Origin: Granulicella sp. L60
Lineage (GTDB): Bacteria > Acidobacteriota > Terriglobia > Terriglobales > Acidobacteriaceae
Assembly: GCF_009765825.1 (NCBI RefSeq)
Contig: NZ_LMUR01000020.1
Coordinates: forward strand, 491,500 to 555,499
Direction: 5' to 3'
Length of the DNA: 64,000 nucleotides
A program made the position numbers and the translations under genes. This document shows positions 17,326 to 26,840 of this stretch, piece by piece (position 1 is the first letter of the stretch; every line of letters begins with the position of its first letter). The notes beneath the pieces are model-generated. The model ran no database searches, was not told the DNA's origin, and saw nothing but the letters and a program-made list of their open reading frames with translations.

Positions 17326-17473
17326 AAATTTGCGCAGGGGTGAGGCGCCGGGATGTTTCGGTGTACTCAGGGTAAGGATCCTGAATAGATTTTATAAGAC
17401 AGCAGCCTGTGGACAGGTGTGTCGGCAGGTACGCCTGCGCTATCCGCAGTAGACGAGCGATAACAATTGGCCG

Positions 17474-18031
17474 TTAGGGGCGAGGTATCTCGATAGGTCC
17501 GTTCTTATTTGGAGGAGCTTCCTTCGCAGGCGGATGCGCGGTGAACCACGCCTTCTGATCCGCGATCATCTGCGTCGCCTGCTCGTGCAGATCGCGCACC
17601 GCTTCCAGAGCCAGGCGGCGGGAGACGGCGTAGGCTTCGTCGTCTGGCGGCGACTTCAGGTTGGAGGCCCAGCGTTCCGTGGCGTCCACCAGCTTCGGCA
17701 GCGACTTGCGGATATCGCTGTGTCGCGGACCATAGTCGTCGAGATTGTCGTTCAGCTCGTCTGCGATGGAGGTGAACTGCTCCAGCAGATCGTGGGTGTC
17801 CTCCTCACGCCCCGGCTTGCGCGGATGAGCGAAAAGGTCCTGGATGGTCTTGTTCCGCGTATCCAGCAGTTTGATGAAGAGCAACACACGATCATTCGGG
17901 ACATAGGCGGACTCGCGAAGCTGCTCCACCTCGCCCTCGGAGAGAGCGTTATCGGCCCTCTGGGCATGGGCAGTTAGTGCGAGACCGAACAGAAGAAGTC
18001 CAAGCGAAAGATGACGAAGCATGGGTGACAC
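17474..18031 (-). CDS. Small secreted helical protein of unknown function
   Basis: The protein has 185 residues, beginning with a clear signal peptide (LRHLSLGLLLFGLALTAHA, cleavage after AHA). The mature part is hydrophilic and almost entirely helical, with many Asp/Glu and Arg and no cysteine. It ends in a proline-rich tail. I recognise no domain. It is the last gene of the minus-strand run behind uvrA, with 92 bases separating it from the next secreted protein upstream. A role in the periplasm is inferred from the signal peptide only. Confidence 0.75.
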   Translation of the reverse strand: MSPMLRHLSLGLLLFGLALTAHAQRADNALSEGEVEQLRESAYVPNDRVLLFIKLLDTRNKTIQDLFAHPRKPGREEDTHDLLEQFTSIADELNDNLDDYGPRHSDIRKSLPKLVDATERWASNLKSPPDDEAYAVSRRLALEAVRDLHEQATQMIADQKAWFTAHPPAKEAPPNKNGPIEIPRP

Positions 18032-18123
18032 AACCGAACTCTGGCTAAGTGTATGCGAAGGCAGACCGACGCGGAACCCCGAGCTTCTTTGTCCGGGCCG
18101 CTTGCTGGTCAGGAAGGGAAGGC

Positions 18124-18585
18124 TCAGTGCCGAAAGACCTGCGCCAGAAGCTCGTCGTGGACCTGATCGAGTTGCTTCAGGGTAAGCTGCAGCGTCGCAC
18201 GGTCTTCGCTGGAGGCCTGATGCAGATACTCGTTCAACCGGTACGTTGTGTGGTGCATCAGCAGCTCGGCATTCTTCAGGCGCTTGGTGTTGCTGGCCAG
18301 GTCCATATGGATAAGCTGCGCATACGCGTTCACCTTCTTGAGCGTGGCGCTGGCCTGATCGATGTCACCGTCGCGCATCTGCTTGCCCGCAATCTCCGTC
18401 ATCACATGGACGAGTTCGGTATAGAGGAAGCACTGATCGCGTGGATTGGCTTGCTGGGCGCGGAGTTCCAGTTGGCTGAGCGCACTGGCGTCGGGCAGGG
18501 ATTCGTCGATGGAGTTGGCGGAAGCGGAGACAGGCAGAACCAGTGGCAGGAGCAGAACAGCGATGAGGCGAAGTGTAGACTTCAT
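18124..18585 (-). CDS. Small secreted helical protein of unknown function
   Basis: The 153-residue protein starts with a signal peptide (LRLIAVLLLPLVLPVSASA). The mature chain is helical and rich in Gln, Leu and His, with one cysteine in NPRDQCFLYTELVHVM. No named domain is recognised. It lies 25 bases after the TPR gene, so it is probably cotranscribed with it, and it resembles the next gene downstream in size, secretion and helical character without clear sequence identity. Confidence 0.75.
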   Translation of the reverse strand: MKSTLRLIAVLLLPLVLPVSASANSIDESLPDASALSQLELRAQQANPRDQCFLYTELVHVMTEIAGKQMRDGDIDQASATLKKVNAYAQLIHMDLASNTKRLKNAELLMHHTTYRLNEYLHQASSEDRATLQLTLKQLDQVHDELLAQVFRH

Positions 18586-18610
18586 AACGCACCTCGATGG
18601 GAGCGCTTGC

Positions 18611-20023
18611 CTACTTCATGTGATCGAGGGTGATGAGGCGGTGGCGGGCCTCCCACTCCTCGTCCGGAAACTGGCCGTTCGCCACGGAGAGGAACTGTTT
18701 GTACAGGTCGGCCGCCTGTTTGGTGTGGTGGAGCTTATCGTGCGCAGTTGCTGCAAGAAAGAGCGAACTCGGTGAATTGGCCTGTACTGTAGCACGAATA
18801 TCCAGCGCTTGCAAGGTAGTTTGCGGATCGTTGTTTGCCGAGGCCGCAAAAGCGAGCCGGCTGGCTGCGTCGCCGAGGCTCTCTTTGGTTGGAAACTCAG
18901 ACGGTTGGGCGACCGCGCGTTTGAGCAGGGACTCCGCTGCGGCGTAGTTTTTCAGGTGGATCTGCACATCGGCGCTGTCGTCGAGCAGCGTGGGGTCGTG
19001 CGGCACGGTGGCCACCAGCGAGGCGTAGAGGGGAGCGGCTTTATCGTACTGCTGGCTATGGCTATAGAGACGGGCCAGCAGCCGGGTGAGAGTCGGGTCG
19101 CCGGGGTGAGAGGCATGCAGTTTTTCAACGATCGGCAGAGCCTGTTCGGTCTTGTTCTCCTGCTCGTACAGGCTGGCAAGCTGGGCGTTGAGGGTCGGAT
19201 TGCCGGGATCTTTCGCAAGGGCCTCGGTAAGAAGTGGTTCTACCTCATCGGTCTTTTTCTGTGTCAATAGAACGTGCGCGAGCGCCGAGATCGCGTCCTG
19301 ATTGTGCGGATCGGCGGCCAGCAGGCGGCGGTAGGCGGCTTCGGCGGAGGCGGGGTCGCCGGAGGCCTCGGCAAGCTCGCCGGAGAAGAGAATGTCGTCA
19401 GGGGTCTCGGGCGAGATCTTCATCGCGGAGAGAAGCTCGTCACTGGCGACCGCAGGATTTGCGCTCTCGTCCAAGCGTGCGAGCGCCCGGTAGGCACGGG
19501 CCTTCAAAAGCTGGTTGTCCGTGTTGAGGGTGACTGCTTTAGCCAGTTCGGCGTGGGCACCGGCCTGGTTTCCTGTGCGTGCCATCAAAAGGCCAAGGGC
19601 GAGGTGAGGATCAAAGTATGTAGCGTCGGCAGCAATTGCGCGGTTATAAGTCGCCTCGGCCGCGGAGGTCTGGTCGAGCGCCTCCTGCGCAAAGCCAAGG
19701 TCGTAGAGCAGCCGCGCATCGTTCGGACTCTTCTCTGCGAGCGGCGTAAGCAGCTTCAACGCGGTGGCGAAGTCTTGTTTATCGAGAGCGTCACTGGCTT
19801 CGGCCCGGGCAGGGTCCTGCGGTTGAGCCTGTGGCTGCGCGGTCGTGTCGGTAGTACCTGCAGGCAGCTGGGCGTGCACTGCGGAAGAAACAAGAAAAAT
19901 GAGCACCGGGAAACAGATGCTGAGCAAAGTAACTTTGAGGCGGCTTCTGTATAGAGAGCGATCCTGTTGCACAGAGCGAGAGAAAGGGAATCGAGACAAG
20001 GAGTGCGGTGTAGCAGACGTCAT
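18611..20023 (-). CDS. Tetratricopeptide-repeat protein with N-terminal membrane anchor or signal
   Basis: This 470-residue protein begins with a basic stretch and a hydrophobic segment (LLSICFPVLIFLVSSAVHA) that is either a signal peptide or an anchor. The rest is a solenoid of TPR units of about 34 residues; recognisable examples are ARLLYDLGFAQEALDQTSAAE, YRRLLAADPHNQDAISALA and LTRLLARLYSHSQQYDKAA. TPR proteins are scaffolds for partners. Its ATG overlaps the uvrA stop (ATGA at 20020-20023), indicating translational coupling. The coupling to a DNA repair enzyme is probably an operon habit, not a functional link. Confidence 0.88.
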   Translation of the reverse strand: MTSATPHSLSRFPFSRSVQQDRSLYRSRLKVTLLSICFPVLIFLVSSAVHAQLPAGTTDTTAQPQAQPQDPARAEASDALDKQDFATALKLLTPLAEKSPNDARLLYDLGFAQEALDQTSAAEATYNRAIAADATYFDPHLALGLLMARTGNQAGAHAELAKAVTLNTDNQLLKARAYRALARLDESANPAVASDELLSAMKISPETPDDILFSGELAEASGDPASAEAAYRRLLAADPHNQDAISALAHVLLTQKKTDEVEPLLTEALAKDPGNPTLNAQLASLYEQENKTEQALPIVEKLHASHPGDPTLTRLLARLYSHSQQYDKAAPLYASLVATVPHDPTLLDDSADVQIHLKNYAAAESLLKRAVAQPSEFPTKESLGDAASRLAFAASANNDPQTTLQALDIRATVQANSPSSLFLAATAHDKLHHTKQAADLYKQFLSVANGQFPDEEWEARHRLITLDHMK

Positions 20024-23013
20024 GCGGTGACCTGAAGTTCGCGTTCTTTGTATGCAGGCAAATTGAGGACAGGTGCGAGCCAGTGGCCGGTGTGGCTGGC
20101 GGGGTTGGCAGCAATCTCCTCCGGCGTCCCGGTGGCGACGATCTGCCCACCGCCCGAACCGCCCTCTGGTCCCATGTCGATGACCCAGTCAGCAGATTTA
20201 ATGACATCGAGATTGTGTTCGATCACAAGCAACGACCCGCCACCTTCGATCAGCTTACGGAACGCCGCCAGCAACTTGGCCACGTCATCGAAGTGCAAGC
20301 CGGTGGTGGGCTCGTCGAGTATGTACAGCGTGCGGCTGCGTGCTTTCGCCGCAGCATCGTTGTTCGCCGAACGATTAGTGACCGAACGCGCTGTGGCAAG
20401 ATGAGAGGCAAGTTTGACCCGCTGCGCTTCACCACCGGAGAGCGTCGTGGCCGACTGTCCCAGGCGCACATACCCCAGGCCAACCTCGTCGAGCACATAC
20501 AGCTTATCCACGATCTTCGGATGACCGGCGAAGTAGACCAGCGCCTCCTTCACCGTCATGTTCAAGACGTCGTGAATGTTCTTGCCCTTGTACCGGATAT
20601 CGAGGATCGCAGATTTGTAACGCGTACCGTTGCACTCTTCGCAAGGCAGTTCGATATCGGCAAGGAACTGCATCTCCACAGTGACCGTGCCATCGCCTTC
20701 GCAGACATCGCAGCGTCCGCCCGGCACATTGAAGGAAAAGTGGCCCGGCCCGAAGCCGCGTCGTTTCGCGTCAGGCTGCGCCGCAAAGAGAGCGCGAATG
20801 TCGTCGAAGGCCTTGATATATGTCACCGGATTCGAACGAGGCGTGCGCCCGATCGGCGACTGATCGACGAGTACGACGTCGTTGAGGTGCTGTGTCCCCG
20901 TCAGCTCACGATAGAGATGCGTCGGATCACCCGAACCCTCCGTCTGACCCAGCGCCTGCATCAGCGCCCGATAAAGTACCTGATGGACGATGGTAGATTT
21001 TCCCGAACCGCTGACGCCCGTCACGCAGCAGAGCAGGCCAAGCGGGATATCGAGATCGACGCCGCGCAGGTTATGAATGCGTGCGCCTGTCAGCTTCAGG
21101 TGCTCGCGGCCAGGCTCACGCCGATGCTTCGGGATAGGAATGGTTGCGCGCCCGGAGAGATACTTTCCTGTAATCGAGTTTGGATTCGCAGTGACCTCGG
21201 CAACCGTACCGGAGGCTAGCAGTTGGCCGCCTAGCTCCCCCGCACCCGGACCAAGATCGAGCAGGTAATCCGCGGCTCGAATAACATCCGGATCATGCTC
21301 GACGACAAGGATGGTATTCCCGAGGTCCCGAAGATCCTTCATGATGCCGATTAGTTTCGCGGTGTCGCGCGTATGTAGCCCGATGCTCGGCTCGTCCAGA
21401 ACATACAGCGCTCCAACCAGCCGCGAGCCCAGCGATGTCGCCAACTGAATACGCTGCGCCTCACCACCCGATAGCGTCGAACTCAGACGATCGAGCGTGA
21501 GATAGTCCAGGCCTACCTGATGAAGGAAGTGAATCCGCTGGCGAACCTCTTCCAGAATCTTTCCCGCCACTTCCAACTGCGCCGGTGATAGTTGCAAATT
21601 GTCGAAGAAATTCTGCGCCGCCGTGATCGTGAAGGCGGATGTCTCGCAGATATTCTGATTATTGATCAGGACCGCACGTGCTTCGGCGCGCAGCCGTTGC
21701 CCCCGGCAGTCAGGACACATCGCATAGCCACGATACTTCGACAGAAAGACGCGCACATGCAGCTTGTACTTCTTGCGATCGAGCGCAGCAAAGAATCCGC
21801 GAATCCCCGGAAAGCTGCCCTTGCCGTCTTCGATGAACCGCTGCTGCTCCACGCTCAGGTCGTACCACGGGATATCCGTAGGGACACCGGCAGCCTTCGC
21901 CGCGCGCATCATCTCGCCGTGATGCGGGCGGTACTTCGTCGTCGTCCACGGAGCGACCGCACCCTCGGACAGCGTCTTCGACTTATCCGGAATGATCAAG
22001 TTCGGATCGAAGTCAATCGTGTTTCCAAAACCCTGGCAACGCGGGCATGCGCCGTACGGATTGTTGAACGAGAAGAGACGAGGTTCAGGCTCGCGATAGG
22101 CGCGATGGCACGTCGTACACTCAAACGCCGCCGAGAATCTCAGGCGCTGCGGTTCGCCATCGTCCTCCCGTGGAACCGTATGAAACTGCACCTCGCCGGA
22201 CTCGCGATATCCCGTTTCAATCGCATCGACAACGCGGGCGCGAGATTCAGTACTGATCGCCAACCGGTCGATCAGCGCAAAGATCGGTTGCGTGAAGTCT
22301 AGTTCGAGCAGCGACTCAGGAGTCGAGAACTCAACGATCTTATCCGATTGATACAGCCTGTTATAGCCGCGGCGGCGCAGCTCGGTCAGCCGTTCTTTCA
22401 GCGAATCCGTCAGCGTAAGCGAGACATCAGGCGCAGCCTTGGCAACCTTCGCAGGCTTCTTCACCGCTGCTTTCTTTGGCTTTGCAGTCTCCTCTACCAC
22501 CTCTGTCGCCGCCTGCTGCATCGGCTCCAGCTTTACCTCAGCGCGAACGATAGGGAAGAGCGCGTACGTACGTGTGTCTTCGGGCAGCGCAAAGAGAGTC
22601 GTAACGATCTCGTCCACCGTGTCATGTTTCACGATGCCGCCGCAATGCAGGCAGGTCACCGTGCCGCAGCGCGCATACAGCAGGCGCAGATAGTCGTAGA
22701 TCTCTGTCGCAGTCGCAACCGTCGAGCGCGGATTGCGCGTCTGGTTCTTCTGCTTGATCGCAATCGCCGGTGCAAGTCCGTCCATGTGATCGACGTCAGG
22801 CTTCTCGATGCGCTCCAGAAACTGACGCGCATACGCGGAGAGCGATTCGACGTAGCGCCGCTGACCCTCAGCGTAGACGGTATCGAAGGCGAGCGACGAC
22901 TTTCCCGATCCACTGACGCCAGAGACGACAGTGAGTGCGTTGTGCGGAATGTCGACGTCGATACCCTTCAGGTTGTGGGTGCGGGCGCCGCGAATTGTGA
23001 TCTGGTCAACCAT
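20020..23013 (-). CDS. uvrA: Excinuclease ABC subunit A
   Basis: UvrA recognises bulky DNA lesions and loads UvrB in nucleotide excision repair. The 997-residue protein has two ABC ATPase halves: Walker A segments GVSGSGKSSLAFDT and GVSGSGKSTIVHQV, signature motifs SGGEAQRIQLA and SGGEAQRVKLA, and Walker B LYVLDEPSIGLH and LYILDEPTTGLH. Zinc ligands are seen as CTTC...CPRC in the first half and CDVC...CEEC in the second. Two oddities are an Ala/Lys/Pro-rich insert near residues 176-200 and an extra stretch between the second signature and Walker B. It lies eight bases after lspA and overlaps the TPR gene. Confidence 0.97.
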   Translation of the reverse strand: MVDQITIRGARTHNLKGIDVDIPHNALTVVSGVSGSGKSSLAFDTVYAEGQRRYVESLSAYARQFLERIEKPDVDHMDGLAPAIAIKQKNQTRNPRSTVATATEIYDYLRLLYARCGTVTCLHCGGIVKHDTVDEIVTTLFALPEDTRTYALFPIVRAEVKLEPMQQAATEVVEETAKPKKAAVKKPAKVAKAAPDVSLTLTDSLKERLTELRRRGYNRLYQSDKIVEFSTPESLLELDFTQPIFALIDRLAISTESRARVVDAIETGYRESGEVQFHTVPREDDGEPQRLRFSAAFECTTCHRAYREPEPRLFSFNNPYGACPRCQGFGNTIDFDPNLIIPDKSKTLSEGAVAPWTTTKYRPHHGEMMRAAKAAGVPTDIPWYDLSVEQQRFIEDGKGSFPGIRGFFAALDRKKYKLHVRVFLSKYRGYAMCPDCRGQRLRAEARAVLINNQNICETSAFTITAAQNFFDNLQLSPAQLEVAGKILEEVRQRIHFLHQVGLDYLTLDRLSSTLSGGEAQRIQLATSLGSRLVGALYVLDEPSIGLHTRDTAKLIGIMKDLRDLGNTILVVEHDPDVIRAADYLLDLGPGAGELGGQLLASGTVAEVTANPNSITGKYLSGRATIPIPKHRREPGREHLKLTGARIHNLRGVDLDIPLGLLCCVTGVSGSGKSTIVHQVLYRALMQALGQTEGSGDPTHLYRELTGTQHLNDVVLVDQSPIGRTPRSNPVTYIKAFDDIRALFAAQPDAKRRGFGPGHFSFNVPGGRCDVCEGDGTVTVEMQFLADIELPCEECNGTRYKSAILDIRYKGKNIHDVLNMTVKEALVYFAGHPKIVDKLYVLDEVGLGYVRLGQSATTLSGGEAQRVKLASHLATARSVTNRSANNDAAAKARSRTLYILDEPTTGLHFDDVAKLLAAFRKLIEGGGSLLVIEHNLDVIKSADWVIDMGPEGGSGGGQIVATGTPEEIAANPASHTGHWLAPVLNLPAYKERELQVTA

Positions 23014-23021
23014 AAGGGGAA

Positions 23022-23570
23022 CTAGGAGTCTTGTGTCGCGGGTTGCGTGCGAAAGATTTCAATCAACAGGAGGCAGGCTCCGATGACGATACAGCTATCG
23101 GCTACGTTGAAGTCCGGCCAGTGATAGTGAACGATGTGGACCTCGAGAAAATCGATGACATACCGATACACGACGCGATCGTAGAGATTGCCGAAGGCAC
23201 CGCCGAGAATCAAAGCGAAGGCGACAGAACTCACCGTCACCGCCCGCCCTGCGCGCCACAACATCACCAGCAGAATGAGAACGGCGATGATCGAAAATCC
23301 AATCAATATATTGCGCACGCTCTCAGGCGAGGCGGACTCGGCGAACATGCTGAACGCCGCGCCGGTATTATGCACATCGGTGATGCGAAAGACACCGGGG
23401 ATGACAGTGTGGGCCTGCCCGTCGGGCAACTGCTGCGCAACGACATGTTTGGTAATGCGGTCAACAACAACCACCGCGGCTGCAATCGCAAGCAGGATGC
23501 CGCGCTGGTCGCGGACCTTAGGTTCGGACGGCGTGGAGGAAACTTCACGAATCTCGTTGTTCGTCGGCAT
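23022..23570 (-). CDS. lspA: Lipoprotein signal peptidase (signal peptidase II)
   Basis: LspA cleaves the signal peptide of diacylglyceryl-modified prolipoproteins in the inner membrane. The catalytic aspartates are in GNLYDRVVYRYVIDFLEV and FNVADSCIVIG, and NTGAAFSMF is conserved. The start is ATG at 23570, overlapping the ileS stop as ATGA and giving 182 residues. The frame is open to 23660, but that extension lies inside ileS and lacks family similarity. The ileS-lspA gene order is a well-known bacterial pairing. Confidence 0.93.
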   Translation of the reverse strand: MPTNNEIREVSSTPSEPKVRDQRGILLAIAAAVVVVDRITKHVVAQQLPDGQAHTVIPGVFRITDVHNTGAAFSMFAESASPESVRNILIGFSIIAVLILLVMLWRAGRAVTVSSVAFALILGGAFGNLYDRVVYRYVIDFLEVHIVHYHWPDFNVADSCIVIGACLLLIEIFRTQPATQDS

Positions 23571-26548
23571 CAGGCTTGCTGCTCCGTCGCGTGCGCGGTT
23601 GCAAGTGCGGTGTAGGGAGCGAAGCCGATCGCTTCGAGAGCATCGGAGCAGCGCAGGCACACGGTCGGATAATCTGCATCCTCACCCACATCTACGGTGA
23701 AGCGCCAGCAGCGTTCGCACTTCGCTCCCGCAGCGGGCTTTGCTTGCGCGTAAAAAGCGCCTCTGGCAACCTCGCCTTCAGTGACGGTCGCGTTCACGAT
23801 CTCCACCTGGGCCACGCCGAGCAACTCCGGAAGGATGCTTGCATACCGCTCAAAGACCGGGTTGGGCTGCTCAGAGATGGAGTGCAGCCAGCCGAGCACA
23901 ACCTGAACCTCCGACGGCTTGTTGCTCACCGTCTTCGCGGTCCGAGCCTCTTCCAGAACCTTGAGCACCTCATCGCGAAGCGCAAGAAGATGATCGAAGT
24001 CGTCTTCTAGCTCGCTCGTACTGACCGGAACGATATCGGTAATCTGCGGAAAGAGTGCAAGATGAACACTCGATTCGCGACCCTCGACCTGCGGAAGAAG
24101 TGGCCAAGCCTCATCCGCTGTAAAGCTGAGAATCGGCGCGATCAGACGCGTCAGTGCCTCGGCGATGTGCCACAGCGCTGTCTGCGCACTGCGACGTCCG
24201 GGATGATTCGGCGCAAAGGTGTATAACCTGTCCTTCAGAACATCGAGATACAACGCGCTGAGATCCGTATTCACGAACTCGTTGATGGCGTGATATGCGC
24301 GATGAAACTCGAACTTGTCATACGCTGCGCGAATCTTGCCTGTAAGTTCAGCGAGCCGAGCCAGAATGTACTGATCCAAAGGCTGCATCGCAGAGAATGC
24401 AACCGCGTCCGACGATGGATTGAAGTCATGCAGATTGCCCAGCAGAAAACGAAGCGTGTTGCGCAGCTTGCGATAGTTATCGCTCACACGCTGCATCAGG
24501 TTTTCGCTCGCGGCAACGTCCTCGCGGAAGTCGACCGAGGCGACCCACAGCCGGATGATCTCACCGCCCAGACGCTTCGCGACGTCCACCGGATCGACTC
24601 CATTGCCAAGCGACTTGGAGAAGGCGCGTCCGTATTCGTCGAGTGTCCATCCGGATGTCGCAACCATCTTGTAAGGAGCTTTGCCGCGCGCCGCAACCGA
24701 CGTCAGCAGGGAAGAGTGGAACCACCCGCGATGCTGATCGCCGCCTTCGGTATATAGGTCCGCCGGGAACATCCCCTCCGGTTCGAGCACCGCATGCCAG
24801 CTCGCGCCCGACTCGAACCACACGTCGAGGATGTCCATCTCCTTGCGAAACTCTTTGTGCCCGCAGTTACTACAAGCGGTGCCTGCAGGCAACAGCGCAG
24901 ATGCCTCGTGGATATACCATGCGTCGGCGCCCTCTTTTTTGAAGAGCTCGACGACACTCCTGTTCACGGCGGGATCGTTCAACGGCTGGCCGCACCCGTC
25001 GCACAAAAAGACCGCGATAGGAACGCCCCAGATGCGTTGACGCGAGATGCACCAGTCCGGCCGCGTGGCGATCATATTCGAGATGCGCTCTTCACCCCAC
25101 GCAGGGTCCCACGTCACCTTCTTGATCTCGTCCAGCGCGCGCTGACGGAAGCTGACCTCGCTGCCATCTTCCGTAGTCATCGGCGTCTCCATGCCGATGA
25201 ACCACTGCTCGGTAGCGCGCACGATCACAGGATTGTGGCAGCGCCAGCAGTGTGGGTACGAGTGCTCAAAGCTGGTTGCGCTTAGCAGTGCGCCGTGTTC
25301 GCGCAGTATCTCGATGATGACCGGGTTGGACTTGAAGACAGTCAGATCTTCATACGGCTGGGCCACCGCATCGGACGGCATCGCAAGCACACTTCCGGTG
25401 TTGCGCTGGCGTCCTGCGTTGTCGACATACTGCAGCTCAGGCAGCTTGTAGCGCTGTCCAGTGTAAAAGTCATCGACGCCGTGCGCAGGCGAGGTGTGGA
25501 CAGCTCCCGTGCCTTGCTCCGCCGTGACGTAGTCCGCAGTGACGCCGAGGATGCTGCGATCCAGAAACGGATGCTTGAACGTCGCATGCTCCAGCTTACT
25601 GCCATGAAAGAGCGCAACAATATCGGCCTGTGACGCAGGCTCCGATGGATTCTTCGCGCTCATCAACCGGCAGTGTGCAACGACCGAAGACATCAGTGCC
25701 TGCGCAACGATGTAAGTTCCGCCTTCGCAAGCAATCGCGACGTACTCCATCAACGGATTGAAGGCGACGGCCTGCGACGCCGGGATGGTCCACGGAGTCG
25801 TCGTCCAGATGACGGTGTAGACATCTGTACGGCCAGCCAGCGGCGCATCGATCAGGCCAGGATCACTGGTGAGCGCATAGCGAACGTAGATGCTGGGGGA
25901 GTTGTGCTGCTCGTACTCCACCTCCGCCTCGGCCAGCGCGGTCCTGTCGTGGATGCACCAGTAGACCGGCTTCAGCCCCTTGTAGACGAATCCCTTCTCG
26001 AAGAACTCATAGAAGGTCTCTACGATCCCGGCCTCGTAGCTCAGGGACATCGTCAGGTAAGGATCGTTCCAGCGCCCGAACACCCCTATCCGCTCAAACT
26101 GAGTGCGCTGAAGATCGACATACTTCTGCGCATACTCCCGGCAGGCGCGGCGAACCGCGATGGGCTCCATCTCCAGCTTCTTACGCCCCAGCTGCTCGTC
26201 CACCTTGATCTCGATCGGCAGCCCGTGGCAGTCCCAGCCCGGAACATACGGAGCGTCGAAGCCCGCCATCGTCTTCGTCTTCACCACAAAGTCCTTGATG
26301 CACTTGTTCAGCGCATGCCCAAGGTGAATCGCCCCATTGGCATAGGGAGGGCCGTCGTGCAGAATGTACCTCGGAGAGCCGTCGCGTGCGGCGCGAATCT
26401 GGGCGTATAAATCCCGCTGCTGCCACGCCTCCAGGCGGGCGGGCTCGTTCAGCGGCAGATTCGCCTTCATCGGGAAGGTCGTCTGCGGCAAGTTTAGCGT
26501 GGACTTTAACGCCTTGGGCTCGGGATTGGATTTAGGTGCTTCCGACAT
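23570..26548 (-). CDS. ileS: Isoleucyl-tRNA synthetase
   Basis: IleS charges tRNA-Ile in the cytoplasm. From the ATG at 26548, which has a GAGGAACG ribosome site, the protein is 992 residues; the frame extends 43 codons upstream without family similarity. The class I HIGH motif reads HLGH in GAIHLGHALNK. The KMSKS position reads AFSKS in GRAFSKSLGN, losing the first lysine and the methionine. The editing (CP1) domain is present, including GTGAVHTSPAHG. A C-terminal zinc site is formed by CERCWRF and CLRC. This is the first gene of the ileS-lspA-uvrA-TPR run. Confidence 0.96.
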   Translation of the reverse strand: MSEAPKSNPEPKALKSTLNLPQTTFPMKANLPLNEPARLEAWQQRDLYAQIRAARDGSPRYILHDGPPYANGAIHLGHALNKCIKDFVVKTKTMAGFDAPYVPGWDCHGLPIEIKVDEQLGRKKLEMEPIAVRRACREYAQKYVDLQRTQFERIGVFGRWNDPYLTMSLSYEAGIVETFYEFFEKGFVYKGLKPVYWCIHDRTALAEAEVEYEQHNSPSIYVRYALTSDPGLIDAPLAGRTDVYTVIWTTTPWTIPASQAVAFNPLMEYVAIACEGGTYIVAQALMSSVVAHCRLMSAKNPSEPASQADIVALFHGSKLEHATFKHPFLDRSILGVTADYVTAEQGTGAVHTSPAHGVDDFYTGQRYKLPELQYVDNAGRQRNTGSVLAMPSDAVAQPYEDLTVFKSNPVIIEILREHGALLSATSFEHSYPHCWRCHNPVIVRATEQWFIGMETPMTTEDGSEVSFRQRALDEIKKVTWDPAWGEERISNMIATRPDWCISRQRIWGVPIAVFLCDGCGQPLNDPAVNRSVVELFKKEGADAWYIHEASALLPAGTACSNCGHKEFRKEMDILDVWFESGASWHAVLEPEGMFPADLYTEGGDQHRGWFHSSLLTSVAARGKAPYKMVATSGWTLDEYGRAFSKSLGNGVDPVDVAKRLGGEIIRLWVASVDFREDVAASENLMQRVSDNYRKLRNTLRFLLGNLHDFNPSSDAVAFSAMQPLDQYILARLAELTGKIRAAYDKFEFHRAYHAINEFVNTDLSALYLDVLKDRLYTFAPNHPGRRSAQTALWHIAEALTRLIAPILSFTADEAWPLLPQVEGRESSVHLALFPQITDIVPVSTSELEDDFDHLLALRDEVLKVLEEARTAKTVSNKPSEVQVVLGWLHSISEQPNPVFERYASILPELLGVAQVEIVNATVTEGEVARGAFYAQAKPAAGAKCERCWRFTVDVGEDADYPTVCLRCSDALEAIGFAPYTALATAHATEQQA

Positions 26549-26840
26549 TCGTTCCTCGTCATTCCTGATCAGCAGTGCAGTTTGCGCCAAACTTCTATTG
26601 TAGACGGCCTGGCAGCAGGAACAAACCGACCCGGAGGAGACATTCAGCCGGGAAGGTGCGTCCAATGGGAGAGGCACTGTAAAGTGAATGTTTGTAGAAT
26701 GTCTGTAAAACTTTGTGCCGCTTCCCGCACAGGGTAAAATCCGGCGAAGACCGGAGCCGCAGGAATTACGTTTTGAGGCGGACGATCAGGAAGTGGGTGT
26801 GCGGTGGCTCCGGCCTGCCGCCACCGAGGCAAATCAGCTT
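26549..26840. other. Divergent intergenic region between ileS and the TonB-family gene
   Basis: No gene is seen. On the plus strand, TTTGTG (26712-26717) and TAAAAT (26735-26740) are separated by 17 bases and could be a sigma-70-type promoter for the TonB-family gene. If so, the GTG at 26715 that opens the long frame would lie within the promoter, which supports the ATG at 26841 as the real start. Confidence 0.35.

Noticed and set aside
23571..23660. Extended N terminus for LspA
   Set aside because: Lies inside ileS, lacks similarity, and the ATGA overlap start at 23570 gives a normal length.
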